Part shown: positions 25,427 through 34,353 of the stretch, one piece after another
Numbering within the stretch: position 1 is the first letter of the stretch
Layout of the letters: each line of letters starts with the position of its first letter
Assembly (NCBI RefSeq): GCF_023373525.1
Contig: NZ_CP097218.1
Coordinates: 1,860,001 to 1,924,000 of the forward strand
DNA: 64,000 bases
Origin: Brachybacterium kimchii
GTDB lineage: Bacteria; Actinomycetota; Actinomycetes; Actinomycetales; Dermabacteraceae
Reading direction: 5' to 3'
Translations under genes and position numbers: made by a program
The notes under the pieces: model-generated
What the model was told of the DNA's origin: nothing
The model's input: the letters and a program-made list of their open reading frames with translations, nothing else
The model's database searches: none

Positions 25427-27047
25427 GCTCCTGGACGCGTCGTCGCGCATCGCTCGCGAGCAGCGCCCCGGCGACCGCCCACAGTCCGATCCCCCAGGCC
25501 CAGGACGCCCCGAGGGCGAGGAACAGCAGGCCCGCGGCGAGCAGCGCGAACAGGACCGCGTCGGCCTGCCAGGCGACGAGCGGGAGGATCGAGGCGTCGC
25601 CCTGCGGCGTCGGGATCGGCGTGGCGAGCGCGAGGGGCATCGGCCCCTTCGCGGCGTCGCGCGCCCGTCCGATGATCATCAGCGGCACGAGCGCCGGGGC
25701 GAGCACGACGGCGAGCGCGCCGACGGTGCCCGCTCCCGGCCCCGGGTCCGGCAGCACGAGGGCCCCGAGGCCGGAGCCGAGCACGCTGAGCAGGCCGATG
25801 ACGAGCAGCGGCGCGAGGGAGTGCAGGAGGACCTGGGCGCCCACGCCCTGCGCGAGCAGGCGCGGCGCACCGAGGGACTCGACGCCGTGGCGCAGGCCGT
25901 CGACGAACACGCCGCTCGCGCTCCACAGCAGGAGCGCCCCGAGCACGAGCGCCGCGAATCCGAGCGGCCCCATCAGCACCCGGGCGGCCACCAGGAGGAT
26001 GCTCGCGGCGAGGACGCCGAGCACGCCGAGGACGAGCCGCTCAGGGGTGCTCACGAGCGCGACCAGATCACGCCGCAGGTAGAGGCCGATGAGTCCCGCG
26101 CTCCGCGCGCCCGCCCGCACGGCCGGCAGGCGGCGGCCCGCCGAGGGCCGCACCCGATAGGTGCCGGCGGCCGCCGCGAGGTCACCGCTGCGCGCGCTCG
26201 TGAGCGCCGACTCCCAGCGCGCGGCCTGCTCGAGGAGCACCGTGCCGCGCACGCGGTCGAGCGCGGGAACGCACAGGATCGCCGCGAGCAGCCCGAGGAC
26301 GAGGACGGCCAGCGCCGCGACCCACGGGACGCCCGCGTCCGCGCCTCCGACGGGATACGCGAGCGCGAGCAGGTGCCGGACCGGTCCGCCGCCGCGCACC
26401 GTCCCGAGCACCGCGCCGGCGCCCGCGAGGCCGAGCACGAGCGCGAGGACGCGGCGCCCTCCCCCGGGCAGGACCTGACCGGCGAGCCACGCGCCCTCGA
26501 GGAGCGCCGTCGTGCCGAGGCCCGCGATCCCCAGGGCGACGGCCCCGGCGGGGCTCGTCGCCCCTCCGAGCACGAGGACCCAGCCGATCACGCCGGCGAG
26601 CGCGAGCAGTCCGATCGCGAGCGCCGCGCCCGTGCGGGCGAAGGGCCGCACCAGGGCGGTGCGCCGCGGACGGTGCGAGGAGGCGAGGGTGACCACGAAG
26701 AACGGCGGCAGCACCGCCGGCCCGCGGCTCGCCCCGAGCAGGACGAGCAGTCCTGCCGCGAGGAGCAGCCCGGCGGTCACGAGGCCGCCCGCCGCGGGGG
26801 CGGAGATCACGGGGAGCACGTCGGGCCGGGCGAGCAGGAGGCCGAGCTCGCGCAGCAGCGGCACGGCGATCACGAGGATCGTGATGACGACCAGGTACAG
26901 GAGATAGGCGAGGTCGAGGGCGCCGCGGGCGTTCGCCCGGGCCGCCCAGACCCGTGCGACGGCGTCCTTCGCGGCGCGGTCCTGCACGGCGAGATCCTGC
27001 GCGGCGGCGTTCTGCACGGCGGGATCCCGCGCGGCCGGGTCGGCCAT
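25407..27047 (-). CDS. Large ABC-transporter membrane protein
   Basis: 546 residues, almost entirely hydrophobic helices (about 12-14 segments) with two Arg-rich cytosolic loops. The N-terminus (about 1-35) is polar and has a short Gln/Asp/Ala repeat (AAQDLAVQDRAAKDAV). It follows the ATPase gene with a one-base overlap (TGATG), so the two form an export-type ABC pair. No known permease family motif stands out and the substrate is unknown. Its 3' end overlaps the convergent aminotransferase gene. Confidence 0.65.
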   Translation of the reverse strand: MADPAARDPAVQNAAAQDLAVQDRAAKDAVARVWAARANARGALDLAYLLYLVVITILVIAVPLLRELGLLLARPDVLPVISAPAAGGLVTAGLLLAAGLLVLLGASRGPAVLPPFFVVTLASSHRPRRTALVRPFARTGAALAIGLLALAGVIGWVLVLGGATSPAGAVALGIAGLGTTALLEGAWLAGQVLPGGGRRVLALVLGLAGAGAVLGTVRGGGPVRHLLALAYPVGGADAGVPWVAALAVLVLGLLAAILCVPALDRVRGTVLLEQAARWESALTSARSGDLAAAAGTYRVRPSAGRRLPAVRAGARSAGLIGLYLRRDLVALVSTPERLVLGVLGVLAASILLVAARVLMGPLGFAALVLGALLLWSASGVFVDGLRHGVESLGAPRLLAQGVGAQVLLHSLAPLLVIGLLSVLGSGLGALVLPDPGPGAGTVGALAVVLAPALVPLMIIGRARDAAKGPMPLALATPIPTPQGDASILPLVAWQADAVLFALLAAGLLFLALGASWAWGIGLWAVAGALLASDARRRVQELSRGGR

Positions 27048-27769
27048 CAGCGCGCCCCGTCCGCGTCGCCGTCGTGCGCGCTCCCACCGGCGTCCGGGCC
27101 GTCGTCCTCCGCGTCGCCCGCGAGCTCCACGGTCTTCGTGGCGAGGGCCTCCGCGAGGCGGGGGCTGTGGGTCGCGACGACGATGGCGGCGCCGCCCTCC
27201 GCGCGCCGTGCGAGGGCGTCGATCACGCGCTCCAGGCGGTCGGGATCCAGGCGCTGCTCGGGCTCGTCGAGGGCGAGCACCCGGGAGGGACGAGCGAGGG
27301 TGAGGGCGATCGCGACCAGCTGGGACTGCCCGCTCGAGAGCTCGTGCGGGTACCGGCGGGCGAGCGCGGCGATGCCGAGCTCCTCGAGCAGGGCGTCGGA
27401 GGCCTCGCCCGCGGCGCGCGGTCCGCTGCCCCAGGTGGCGGCGACGAAGCGCAGGTGCTCGGCGATGGTGAGGTCGCGCGCGGTCATGGGAGGGCCGATG
27501 AGGGCGGCGAGCGCGCGGCGGAACTCCCTGTCGCGGTCGTCGGGCGCCCGGCCCGCGATGCGCACCCTTCCCGTGGTCGGTGCGAGCAGGCCGGCGAGTA
27601 CACGCAGCAGCGTGGTCTTGCCCGCGCCGTTGGGGCCGCGCAGGGCGAGCACGCCGCGGGCGTCGACGGACCCGGTGGCGTCGTCGAGCATGAGCACGTC
27701 GTCCTGGAGAACGGCCACGTCCTCGAAGAGCACGAGCGGGGACGGCGAGGTGCTCGGGGTGCGCGGCAT
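27047..27769 (-). CDS. ABC transporter ATP-binding protein
   Basis: 240-residue single nucleotide-binding domain. Walker A is GPNGAGKTTLL, the signature is LSSGQSQLV (consensus LSGGQ), Walker B is VLALDEPEQRLD and the switch histidine is in VATHSPR. The Q-loop region is IGPPMTARDLTI. The C-terminus ends in a Asp/Gly-rich tail. ATG 27769 is taken as the start; ATG 27787 adds six residues and cannot be excluded. Its partner is the membrane protein that follows. Confidence 0.85.
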   Translation of the reverse strand: MPRTPSTSPSPLVLFEDVAVLQDDVLMLDDATGSVDARGVLALRGPNGAGKTTLLRVLAGLLAPTTGRVRIAGRAPDDRDREFRRALAALIGPPMTARDLTIAEHLRFVAATWGSGPRAAGEASDALLEELGIAALARRYPHELSSGQSQLVAIALTLARPSRVLALDEPEQRLDPDRLERVIDALARRAEGGAAIVVATHSPRLAEALATKTVELAGDAEDDGPDAGGSAHDGDADGAR

Positions 27770-27825
27770 GCATCGATGGAACCTCATGGGGGCCGTCCCG
27801 CGCATCCGACGATCGTCGTCCGGTC

Positions 27826-29187
27826 TCAGCCCCGTCGCGGCTCGGGGGCGGGCGTGTGCCGCGGCAGCACCCGGGCGAGCCAGGCCCCGCCGCCGAGGCA
27901 GAGCACTCCGCTCGCGATCGCTGCGGCGGCCACCGGTGCCAGCAGGGTGATCACGGTGACCAGCAGCGGGGCGGTCAGCCGGCCCACGCCGATCATGGTG
28001 TTCCACCAGGCCAGGTACGTGGTGCGTCCGTGCACCGGGGAGACGTCGATGCCGAGCGTCATCACGATGCCCGACCCCAGTCCGTTGCCCAGCGAGATGA
28101 GCAGGCTCGGGATCAGCAGGGCGAGCACGGCGACGGAGCCGCCGGTCGTGCCCGCGCGCAGGGCGAGCACCCCCATGAGCACGAAGCCGGCGCCCATGAT
28201 GAGCGAGCACGGCACGGCCACGGCGGCGCGGCCGAAGCGGTCCATGAGCACGCCGGCCGGCACCACGAGCGCGATGTCGAGGACGGCGGAGACGCCGAAG
28301 ATGATGGAGATCGTGGTGGCGTCGACCCCGAGGACGGCGCCGAGCAGCGGGACGATCGTCGGCCGGTTCACGCGCGCCATCATCAGCGGGGTGATGCCCA
28401 GGCCGACCACGAGCATGCGGGCGAGCACCCCGCGGGTCAGGCGCGAGCGGGCGGCGCTGCGTCGGGGCGCATCCGCCCGGGCCGGAGCGCCCCGGGAGCG
28501 GCCGGCGGCCCCGCCCGCTGTCGCGTTCGCTCGCGGCGCCCGTCGGCCCTCGCCCGGCACCATGAACACCGCGACCATGATCGTCGCCGCCCCGCTGAGC
28601 ACGGCGAACAGGGCGAAGACCCAGCTCTCGTGGCCCAGCGCCGTCACGCCCGCGCCGAGCAGCGGGCCGACGACCTGGCCGATGCGCATCATGCCGCCGA
28701 ACAGGGTCATCCCCCGCGCGCGGACGGCCGCGGGCAGCGCCCCTCCGAGATAGGACTGGCGCCCGAGCGCCCACACCTGGGAGCTCGTGGCCATCACCAC
28801 GAGCAGCACGACGAGCATGACGCGGTGGACGAGGGTCGGCCCCTCGGCGAGTCCGCGGCCGATGACCACGAGCGCCACGAGGTTGGTGATGACGAGCACC
28901 ACGCCCGTGCCCACGAGCGCCCGCTGCGCGCCCACGCGGTCCATGAGCCGACCCGAGGGGATGGGGCCCAGGACCGCGGCGATGCCGAAGACCAGCGTGA
29001 TCGCGGCCGTCATCGGCACGGAGAACCCCAGCGCGAGCGCGAGCAGAGGGATCACGGGAAGCAGCGCGTTGCTGCCCGAGGCCTCGATGAGGGTGGGTGC
29101 GTACACCGGGCCGACGAGGGAGCGGATCACGCTGCGGGCGTCCTCCCCTCCGAGCCTCTCGGGGGCGGAGGAGGGGCGCGATGTCAC
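27826..29187 (-). CDS. MFS transporter
   Basis: 453-residue major facilitator protein with about 12 hydrophobic segments in two halves. They are joined by an Arg/Ala/Gly-rich cytosolic loop (GEGRRAPRANATAGGAAGRSRG...) near the middle. SGRLMDRVGAQRA after helix 2 and GVLMDRFGRAAVA in the second half match the conserved MFS loop (GxLxDRxGRR). It is probably a drug or metabolite exporter, but the substrate cannot be told. The GTG at 29185-29187 with GGGAG upstream is preferred to longer starts, which read through the upstream intergenic region. Confidence 0.85.
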   Translation of the reverse strand: MTSRPSSAPERLGGEDARSVIRSLVGPVYAPTLIEASGSNALLPVIPLLALALGFSVPMTAAITLVFGIAAVLGPIPSGRLMDRVGAQRALVGTGVVLVITNLVALVVIGRGLAEGPTLVHRVMLVVLLVVMATSSQVWALGRQSYLGGALPAAVRARGMTLFGGMMRIGQVVGPLLGAGVTALGHESWVFALFAVLSGAATIMVAVFMVPGEGRRAPRANATAGGAAGRSRGAPARADAPRRSAARSRLTRGVLARMLVVGLGITPLMMARVNRPTIVPLLGAVLGVDATTISIIFGVSAVLDIALVVPAGVLMDRFGRAAVAVPCSLIMGAGFVLMGVLALRAGTTGGSVAVLALLIPSLLISLGNGLGSGIVMTLGIDVSPVHGRTTYLAWWNTMIGVGRLTAPLLVTVITLLAPVAAAAIASGVLCLGGGAWLARVLPRHTPAPEPRRG

Positions 29188-29309
29188 GCCCTTACTCTCC
29201 CATCGGATCGTTCGCCAGGGCAAAGACCGTCCATCCGCGCGGGAGGACGGGGCGGACGGGGAGGGCCCGGGGCGCCCGGTGGCGGGATACCCGCGGGTCA
29301 CCTCCGGGA

Positions 29310-29315
29310 TACCGT
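29310..29315 (+). promoter_or_regulatory. Possible leaderless -10 box (SDR-like gene)
   Basis: TACCGT ends 6 nt before the ATG at 29322, with no ribosome site. Confidence 0.35.
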
Positions 29316-29321
29316 GGTCCC

Positions 29322-30065
29322 ATGAGCAGCGCGCGCCCCGACCCCACCCCCGTCCACCCTCGGATCGCGGTGTTCGGGGCCGACGGGCTGCTCGGCGAGG
29401 CCGTCGCCCGCGACGCGCTGCTGCGCTCCCTCGAGGTGGTGAGCGCCGCCGAGGATCCCTCGCGGCTCGCGCGCATCTCCCCCGCCCAGATGCTCGTGCG
29501 CATCGACCCGGGCGACCCGGTCGGCCTGCTCGACGCGCTCGAGGGCGCCGACGCCGTCGTCCTCGCCCTCGATCCCGACACCGCCGCGGCAGGCCGCTCC
29601 GCGGACGCGGGCCCCGGCGCGGACGATGTCGACCTGGTCATGAGCGTGATCCGCGGGATGCGCCGACGCCACGTCCCCCGGCTCGTCGCCTCGTCCTCGC
29701 TCGCCCTGCACGGCGATCCCGCGGCCCCGCGCGTGGACCGCTCGCTGCGCCGCGTGCTCGGGGAGCTCGGGCGCGAGCTGCGCGGGGCCGCGGACCAAGC
29801 GGCGCGCGCCCGCGATCTGCGCCGCTGCGAGATGCTCGTGGCGGGCAGCGGCCTGGACTGGACGCTGCTGCGCGCCGGTCGGCTCACCGATCTTCTCGGC
29901 ACGCGCTCGCCCCGCCTGGTGCGGGCCGACGGCGCGGCGGCCGATCCGCAGGACCCGCGCACCCGTGCGATCCCGCGCGAGGACCTCGCCCGGGCGCTCG
30001 TGGACCAGGCGCTCGTCGCGGGTGATCCGCGCGCCCGGGTGCGGGCGGTCGCCGTCGACTCCTGA
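29322..30065 (+). CDS. NAD(P)-binding Rossmann-fold protein (atypical SDR)
   Basis: 247 residues. The N-terminal dinucleotide motif is VFGADGLLGEAVA (GxxGxxG-like), and the fold continues with VDLVMSVIRGMRRRHVPRLVASSSLALHG and TLLRAGRLTDL. These features match the NmrA/YwnB-type sugar-epimerase-like oxidoreductases. The YxxxK catalytic pair of classical SDRs is not apparent, so it may bind nucleotide without a classical SDR reaction. It stands alone between divergent and convergent neighbours. Confidence 0.7.
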   Translation: MSSARPDPTPVHPRIAVFGADGLLGEAVARDALLRSLEVVSAAEDPSRLARISPAQMLVRIDPGDPVGLLDALEGADAVVLALDPDTAAAGRSADAGPGADDVDLVMSVIRGMRRRHVPRLVASSSLALHGDPAAPRVDRSLRRVLGELGRELRGAADQAARARDLRRCEMLVAGSGLDWTLLRAGRLTDLLGTRSPRLVRADGAAADPQDPRTRAIPREDLARALVDQALVAGDPRARVRAVAVDS

Positions 30066-30110
30066 GCCGGCCGCTCCTGACCCGGACGCCCCGGAGCCGG
30101 CCGCGTCCGC

Positions 30111-30770
30111 TCAGACGGCGGCGGGGCTCGCCCCGCCGTAGGCGGCGGTGGTCGCGATCTCTCCCCGCCGGGCCTGGTCGGGATCGGTGCCCGCCGCGGT
30201 CGAGGCGGCGGCCCAGCGGATCGACCAGGCGCGCAAGAACCCGCGGCCCTCGTCGCTCGCGAGCCACTGCGGGGTGGGCAGCGGGACGGGGCGGCCGCAC
30301 ATGTCCTCCCAACCGCGACTGAAGGCCGCGAGGCCGAGGAGGGCGAGGTCCCAGCCGACGGCGAGCGCGCCGGGCCCGAACTGCGCGAAGACGCCCGGGT
30401 CCATGGCGGTGGTGTGCACGAGCTCGAGGGAGGTCGAGCCGTCGTCCACGGGGTCCAGCCGCAGCAGCAGATCGTCCTGGCGCCCCTCGTACTCCCAGGT
30501 GAGGTGGAGGGCATGGGGCGCCTCGACCTCGAGCACGCGGCCGCTCGCGGCGGGCGCCCGGAAGCTGCCGCCCTCGCGGAGGTCCCCGGTGACCGGGCCG
30601 TACCACTGCACGAGCTGCGCGGGATCGGTGAGCAGGGGCCAGAGCCGCACGGGCGCCGGTGCGAGATTCGTCGAGAGGGTGGAGGTGACGCCGAACGCGT
30701 CCTCTCCGGGGACGATGTCGAGGGTCCTTCGGACCGCGTCGACGAGAGGGTCTGCCGCAGAAGCGGTCAT
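30111..30770 (-). CDS. SRPBCC/AHSA1-domain protein
   Basis: 219-residue protein with a START/Bet v1-like ligand-binding fold. The AHSA1 pattern is clear: LWPLLTDPAQLVQWYGPV, GGSFRA, HLTWEY and the long C-terminal helix with GWDLALLGLAAFSRGWEDM. Members bind hydrophobic ligands or assist stress responses, and the precise role is unknown. The ATG has AAGGAG 6 nt upstream. It is divergent from the HAD gene across 195 bp that hold only promoter-sized space. Confidence 0.8.
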   Translation of the reverse strand: MTASAADPLVDAVRRTLDIVPGEDAFGVTSTLSTNLAPAPVRLWPLLTDPAQLVQWYGPVTGDLREGGSFRAPAASGRVLEVEAPHALHLTWEYEGRQDDLLLRLDPVDDGSTSLELVHTTAMDPGVFAQFGPGALAVGWDLALLGLAAFSRGWEDMCGRPVPLPTPQWLASDEGRGFLRAWSIRWAAASTAAGTDPDQARRGEIATTAAYGGASPAAV

Positions 30771-30952
30771 CCGTGCTCCTTGCAGGGGAGAGGCTCGAGG
30801 GGTGTGGCGCTGCCGTGACGCAGGCGACCAGATCGTACGCCGGACGCGAGGCGACCCGCCAGGGTCCGGCGCCCGGTGTGCACGACCCGCCGCGCGCACG
30901 TCACATCCTCGACATGCGGCGGCCCGTCCGCGGTCGACGGCGCGCGTGGATC

Positions 30953-30958
30953 TAGCAT
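30953..30958 (+). promoter_or_regulatory. -10 box deciding the HAD gene start
   Basis: TAGCAT ends 7 nt before the GTG at 30966. It overlaps the alternative ATG at 30957, which argues that the GTG is the true, leaderless start. Confidence 0.45.
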
Positions 30959-30965
30959 GGAGCGC

Positions 30966-31754
30966 GTGCATCCGAGCCCTACGCCCCAGAGCCCGCCGCC
31001 CGCCTCCTCCCCCGGCCGCTCCCCGCAGAGCCTCCCCGTCCATCTCTTCGATCTCGACGGCGTCATCACGCCCACGGCCGAGATCCACATGGCCGCATGG
31101 GACGAGATGTTCTCCGAGTTCCTCGCCTCGCGCGGCGTCGCCGAGCCGTACACCGACGCCGACTACTTCGCGCACGTCGACGGCCGCCCCCGCTACGACG
31201 GGGTGCGCGAGATGCTCGCCTCGCGGGGGATCACCCTGCCCGAGGGCGAGGCCGACGACCCCTCCGACCAGGCCGAGGGCGAGGAGACGATCCGGGGGCT
31301 GGGCAATCGCAAGAACGCCCGCGTGCTCGAGCTGATCCGCCGCGACGGCGTCGCCCCCTACCCCGGCACCGTCGCCTATCTCGATGCGCTGCCCGCCGCC
31401 GCGCGCCTCGCGGTGGTCTCGAGCTCGCGCAACGCCGAGGAGGTGCTCACAGGCGCCGGCCTGCGCGAGCGCTTCGAGATCGTGGTCGACGGGAACGTCG
31501 CCGAGCAGGAGGGGTTGCCGGGCAAGCCCGCCCCGGACACCTTCGTCCACGCCGCCCGCTTCCTGGGCGTCGAGCCGGGGAGCGCGGTCGTCTACGAGGA
31601 CGCCGTCTCGGGCGTGCGGGCGGGCTCCGCGGGCGGCTTCGGAGCGGTCGTCGGCGTGGACCGCGGCGCCGGCCGCGAGGCCCTCGCCTCCGCCGGGGCC
31701 GACCTCGTGGTCGAGGACCTGGACCGACTCATCCCCAGCGAGGAGCGCGCATGA
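30966..31754 (+). CDS. pgmB: HAD-superfamily hydrolase, beta-phosphoglucomutase type
   Basis: 262-residue HAD phosphotransferase. The nucleophile motif is FDLDGVITP (the DxD aspartates), the second motif lies in VVSSSRNAEEVL, the lysine in LPGKPAPDTF, and the third motif is VYEDAVSGVRAG. A cap domain (ADYFAHVDGRPRYDGVREML) matches beta-phosphoglucomutases. It would turn beta-glucose-1-phosphate into glucose-6-phosphate, which is just what the following GH65 phosphorylase releases. It overlaps that gene as ATGA. I take the leaderless GTG as the start; ATG 30957 would add three residues. Confidence 0.9.
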   Translation: MHPSPTPQSPPPASSPGRSPQSLPVHLFDLDGVITPTAEIHMAAWDEMFSEFLASRGVAEPYTDADYFAHVDGRPRYDGVREMLASRGITLPEGEADDPSDQAEGEETIRGLGNRKNARVLELIRRDGVAPYPGTVAYLDALPAAARLAVVSSSRNAEEVLTGAGLRERFEIVVDGNVAEQEGLPGKPAPDTFVHAARFLGVEPGSAVVYEDAVSGVRAGSAGGFGAVVGVDRGAGREALASAGADLVVEDLDRLIPSEERA

Positions 31755-34303
31755 ACCCCCGCGACGTGATCACCGGCGACCCCGTGGACCGCCAGCACCT
31801 GCCCGTGGACGAGTGGCGGCTCGTGGAGTCGCGTCCCGGCGGCGACCTCGGCCAGCTCGAGACCCTCTTCACCGTCGCCAACGGCTACCTGGGCATGCGC
31901 GGCACCCCCGAGGAGGGTCGGCCGGTCCACGCCCACGGCACCTTCATCAACGGCTTCCACGAGACCTGGCAGATCAACCACGCCGAGTCCGCCTTCGGCT
32001 TCGCCCGCACCGGCCAGACCATCGTCAACGTGCCGGACTCGACCGTCATGAAGCTGTACGTGGACGACGAGCCGCTGCTCGTGGACACCGCGGAGCTCGA
32101 GACCTACGAGCGCGCGATCGACTTCCGCGAGGGCGTCCTGCGCCGCGACCTGATCTGGCGCACGCCCGCGGGCAAGCGCATCCGCGTGCGCACGAGCCGC
32201 ATGATCTCCTTCACCCACCGCCATCTCGCGCAGATGACGATGGAGCTCGAGATGCTCGACGGCAGCGCGCCGGTCGCCGTCTCCTCGCAGGTCATCAACC
32301 GCCAGGACGGCAGCGACGACTTCGGCGTCCACGGCCGCACCGCGCAGAAGGACGACCCGCGACGGACCACGACCTTCGACCACCGCGTGCTGATCCCCCA
32401 CCAGGACTGGCACAGCGAGCGCCGGATGCTGCTGGGCTACCGCACCGCGGACTCCGACATGTCGCTCGCGATCGGCGCGGACCACAGCGTGTACTCGGAC
32501 CTCGAGGTCGAGCAGCTGGTCTCCACCGAGCCCGACCAGGGCAAGCACGTCTTCCGCACCCAGATGGTGCCGGGCTCCACCCTGCGCATCACCAAGGCCG
32601 TCTCCTACCACTCCTCGGCGTTCCTGCCGGTGCGCGAGCTGTTCGACCGCTGCCGACGCACCCTGGACCGGGTCCGCCAGGACGGCCTCGCGCACTTCGA
32701 GGCCGAGCAGCGCTCGTTCCTCGAGGACTTCTGGGGCCGCACCGACGTGCGCATCCCCGGCCACCCCGTCGAGCAGCAGGCCGTGCGCTGGTGCCTGTTC
32801 CAGCTCGCCCAGGCCACGGCCCGGGCCGACGGCCTGGGCGTGGGCGCGAAGGGCGTCACCGGCTCCGGCTACGAGGGCCACTACTTCTGGGACACCGATG
32901 TGTACGTCGTGCCGTTCCTGACGTTCACCTCGCCGCGCTGGGCGCGCAACGCGCTGCGCTTCCGCGTGGACCTGCTGGACAAGGCTCGCGAGCGGGCGCG
33001 CGAGCTCAACCAGCGCGGCGCCCTCTTCCCCTGGCGCACGATCAACGGCGACGAGGCCTCCGCGTACTACGCGGCGGGCACCGCGCAGTACCACATCGAC
33101 GCGGACGTCGCCCATTCCCTCGCCCAGTACGCGGACGTCACCGGCGACCTCGAGTTCTACGACCGCGAGGGCATCGAGGTGCTCGCCGAGACCGCCCGCA
33201 TGTGGGCGGACCTCGGCTTCTGGCGCAGCCACGGCGACGACCGCCACGAGTTCCACATCCACGGGGTGACCGGCCCGGACGAGTACACGACCGTGGTGAA
33301 CAACAACATGTTCACCAACGTGATGGCGCGCTTCAACCTGCGCCGTGCGGCCGAGGCGGTGCGCTCCCTGCGCGAGCGCAACCCGGTCGAGTACGAGCAC
33401 CTGGCCGCGAAGATCGATCTCGACGACGCCGAGCCCGCGCAGTGGGAGGCGTGCGCCGAGGGCATGCACGTCGGCCGCGACGAGGCCTTCGGCATCCATC
33501 CGCAGGACGACTCCTTCCTCGACAAGGAGGTCTGGGACCTCCCTGCCACCCCGCCGGAGGCGCTGCCGCTGCTGCTGCACTTCCATCCGCTGGTGATCTA
33601 CCGCTTCCAGGTGCTCAAGCAGGCCGACGTGGTGCTCGCGCTGTTCCTGCGCGGCAGCGAGTTCACGCTCGAGGAGAAGCGCGCCGACTTCGAGTACTAC
33701 GACCCGATCACCACCGGCGACTCGAGCCTGTCCTCGGTCGTGCAGTCGATCGTCGCCTCGGAGGTGGGCCACCACCGCGCGGCCCTCGACTACTTCCACG
33801 CGGGACTGTTCGCGGATCTCGCGAATCTGCACGGGAACACGGCGGACGGCGTCCACATCGCCTCCGCGGGCGGCGTCTGGAACGCGCTCGTGCACGGCTT
33901 CGGGGGCATGCGCCAGGACGACGGCGCCATCAGCTTCGACCCGCGTCTGCCCGTCTCCTGGCCCGAGCTCGTCTTCCCGCTCACCGTGCGCGGATCGCGC
34001 GTCAGCACGCGGGTGACCCAGAAGCGCATCGAGTTCACGCTCGAGGACGGCCCCGAGATCGAGGTCTCCGTGCGCGGGCAGAGCGTGCGGATCACGGCCG
34101 TGGGCGCGGGCGTCGACCTCGAGGACCAGGGCCCGCGGCTCGACGACACCGATCTCAGCGAGCCCGTGGGCCTCGGGGACCGGCGGGCCGACGGCTCCAT
34201 CCTCACCTCCTCGGTCCCGGCGGACCCGGACTCCCCGTGGGAGTTCCCCGTGGTCACCGAGGATCCGGACGGCCGGCACGAGGAGCAGGAGGCGCGGGCA
34301 TGA
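31751..34303 (+). CDS. Glycoside hydrolase family 65 disaccharide phosphorylase
   Basis: 850-residue GH65 enzyme of maltose/trehalose/kojibiose phosphorylase type. The N-terminal beta-sandwich begins with FTVANGYLGMRGTPEE. The (alpha/alpha)6 barrel has GYEGHYFWDTDVYVVPFL and the catalytic acid Glu511 in HIHGVTGPDEYTTVVNNN. HFHPLVIYRFQVLKQADV is the usual phosphate-side loop region. It splits an alpha-glucobiose with phosphate to beta-glucose-1-phosphate and glucose. The pgmB gene upstream overlaps it and uses the product, so the pair channels disaccharide into glycolysis. Which disaccharide is used cannot be read safely. The C-terminal 70 residues form a polar, Asp/Glu-rich tail. Confidence 0.92.
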   Translation: MNPRDVITGDPVDRQHLPVDEWRLVESRPGGDLGQLETLFTVANGYLGMRGTPEEGRPVHAHGTFINGFHETWQINHAESAFGFARTGQTIVNVPDSTVMKLYVDDEPLLVDTAELETYERAIDFREGVLRRDLIWRTPAGKRIRVRTSRMISFTHRHLAQMTMELEMLDGSAPVAVSSQVINRQDGSDDFGVHGRTAQKDDPRRTTTFDHRVLIPHQDWHSERRMLLGYRTADSDMSLAIGADHSVYSDLEVEQLVSTEPDQGKHVFRTQMVPGSTLRITKAVSYHSSAFLPVRELFDRCRRTLDRVRQDGLAHFEAEQRSFLEDFWGRTDVRIPGHPVEQQAVRWCLFQLAQATARADGLGVGAKGVTGSGYEGHYFWDTDVYVVPFLTFTSPRWARNALRFRVDLLDKARERARELNQRGALFPWRTINGDEASAYYAAGTAQYHIDADVAHSLAQYADVTGDLEFYDREGIEVLAETARMWADLGFWRSHGDDRHEFHIHGVTGPDEYTTVVNNNMFTNVMARFNLRRAAEAVRSLRERNPVEYEHLAAKIDLDDAEPAQWEACAEGMHVGRDEAFGIHPQDDSFLDKEVWDLPATPPEALPLLLHFHPLVIYRFQVLKQADVVLALFLRGSEFTLEEKRADFEYYDPITTGDSSLSSVVQSIVASEVGHHRAALDYFHAGLFADLANLHGNTADGVHIASAGGVWNALVHGFGGMRQDDGAISFDPRLPVSWPELVFPLTVRGSRVSTRVTQKRIEFTLEDGPEIEVSVRGQSVRITAVGAGVDLEDQGPRLDDTDLSEPVGLGDRRADGSILTSSVPADPDSPWEFPVVTEDPDGRHEEQEARA

Positions 34304-34353
34304 GCTCTCCCGCGCGGGCCCGGGGCGCGCACCCCGTCGGCCCGCGGCGGTGA
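34300..34353 (+). CDS. Possible 17-codon coupling ORF
   Basis: An ATG overlapping the GH65 stop (ATGA) opens a 17-codon frame ending in a TGA that overlaps the GTG of the YihY gene (GTGA). It may only pass ribosomes from one gene to the next; no function is implied for the peptide. Confidence 0.25.
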   Translation: MSSPARARGAHPVGPRR

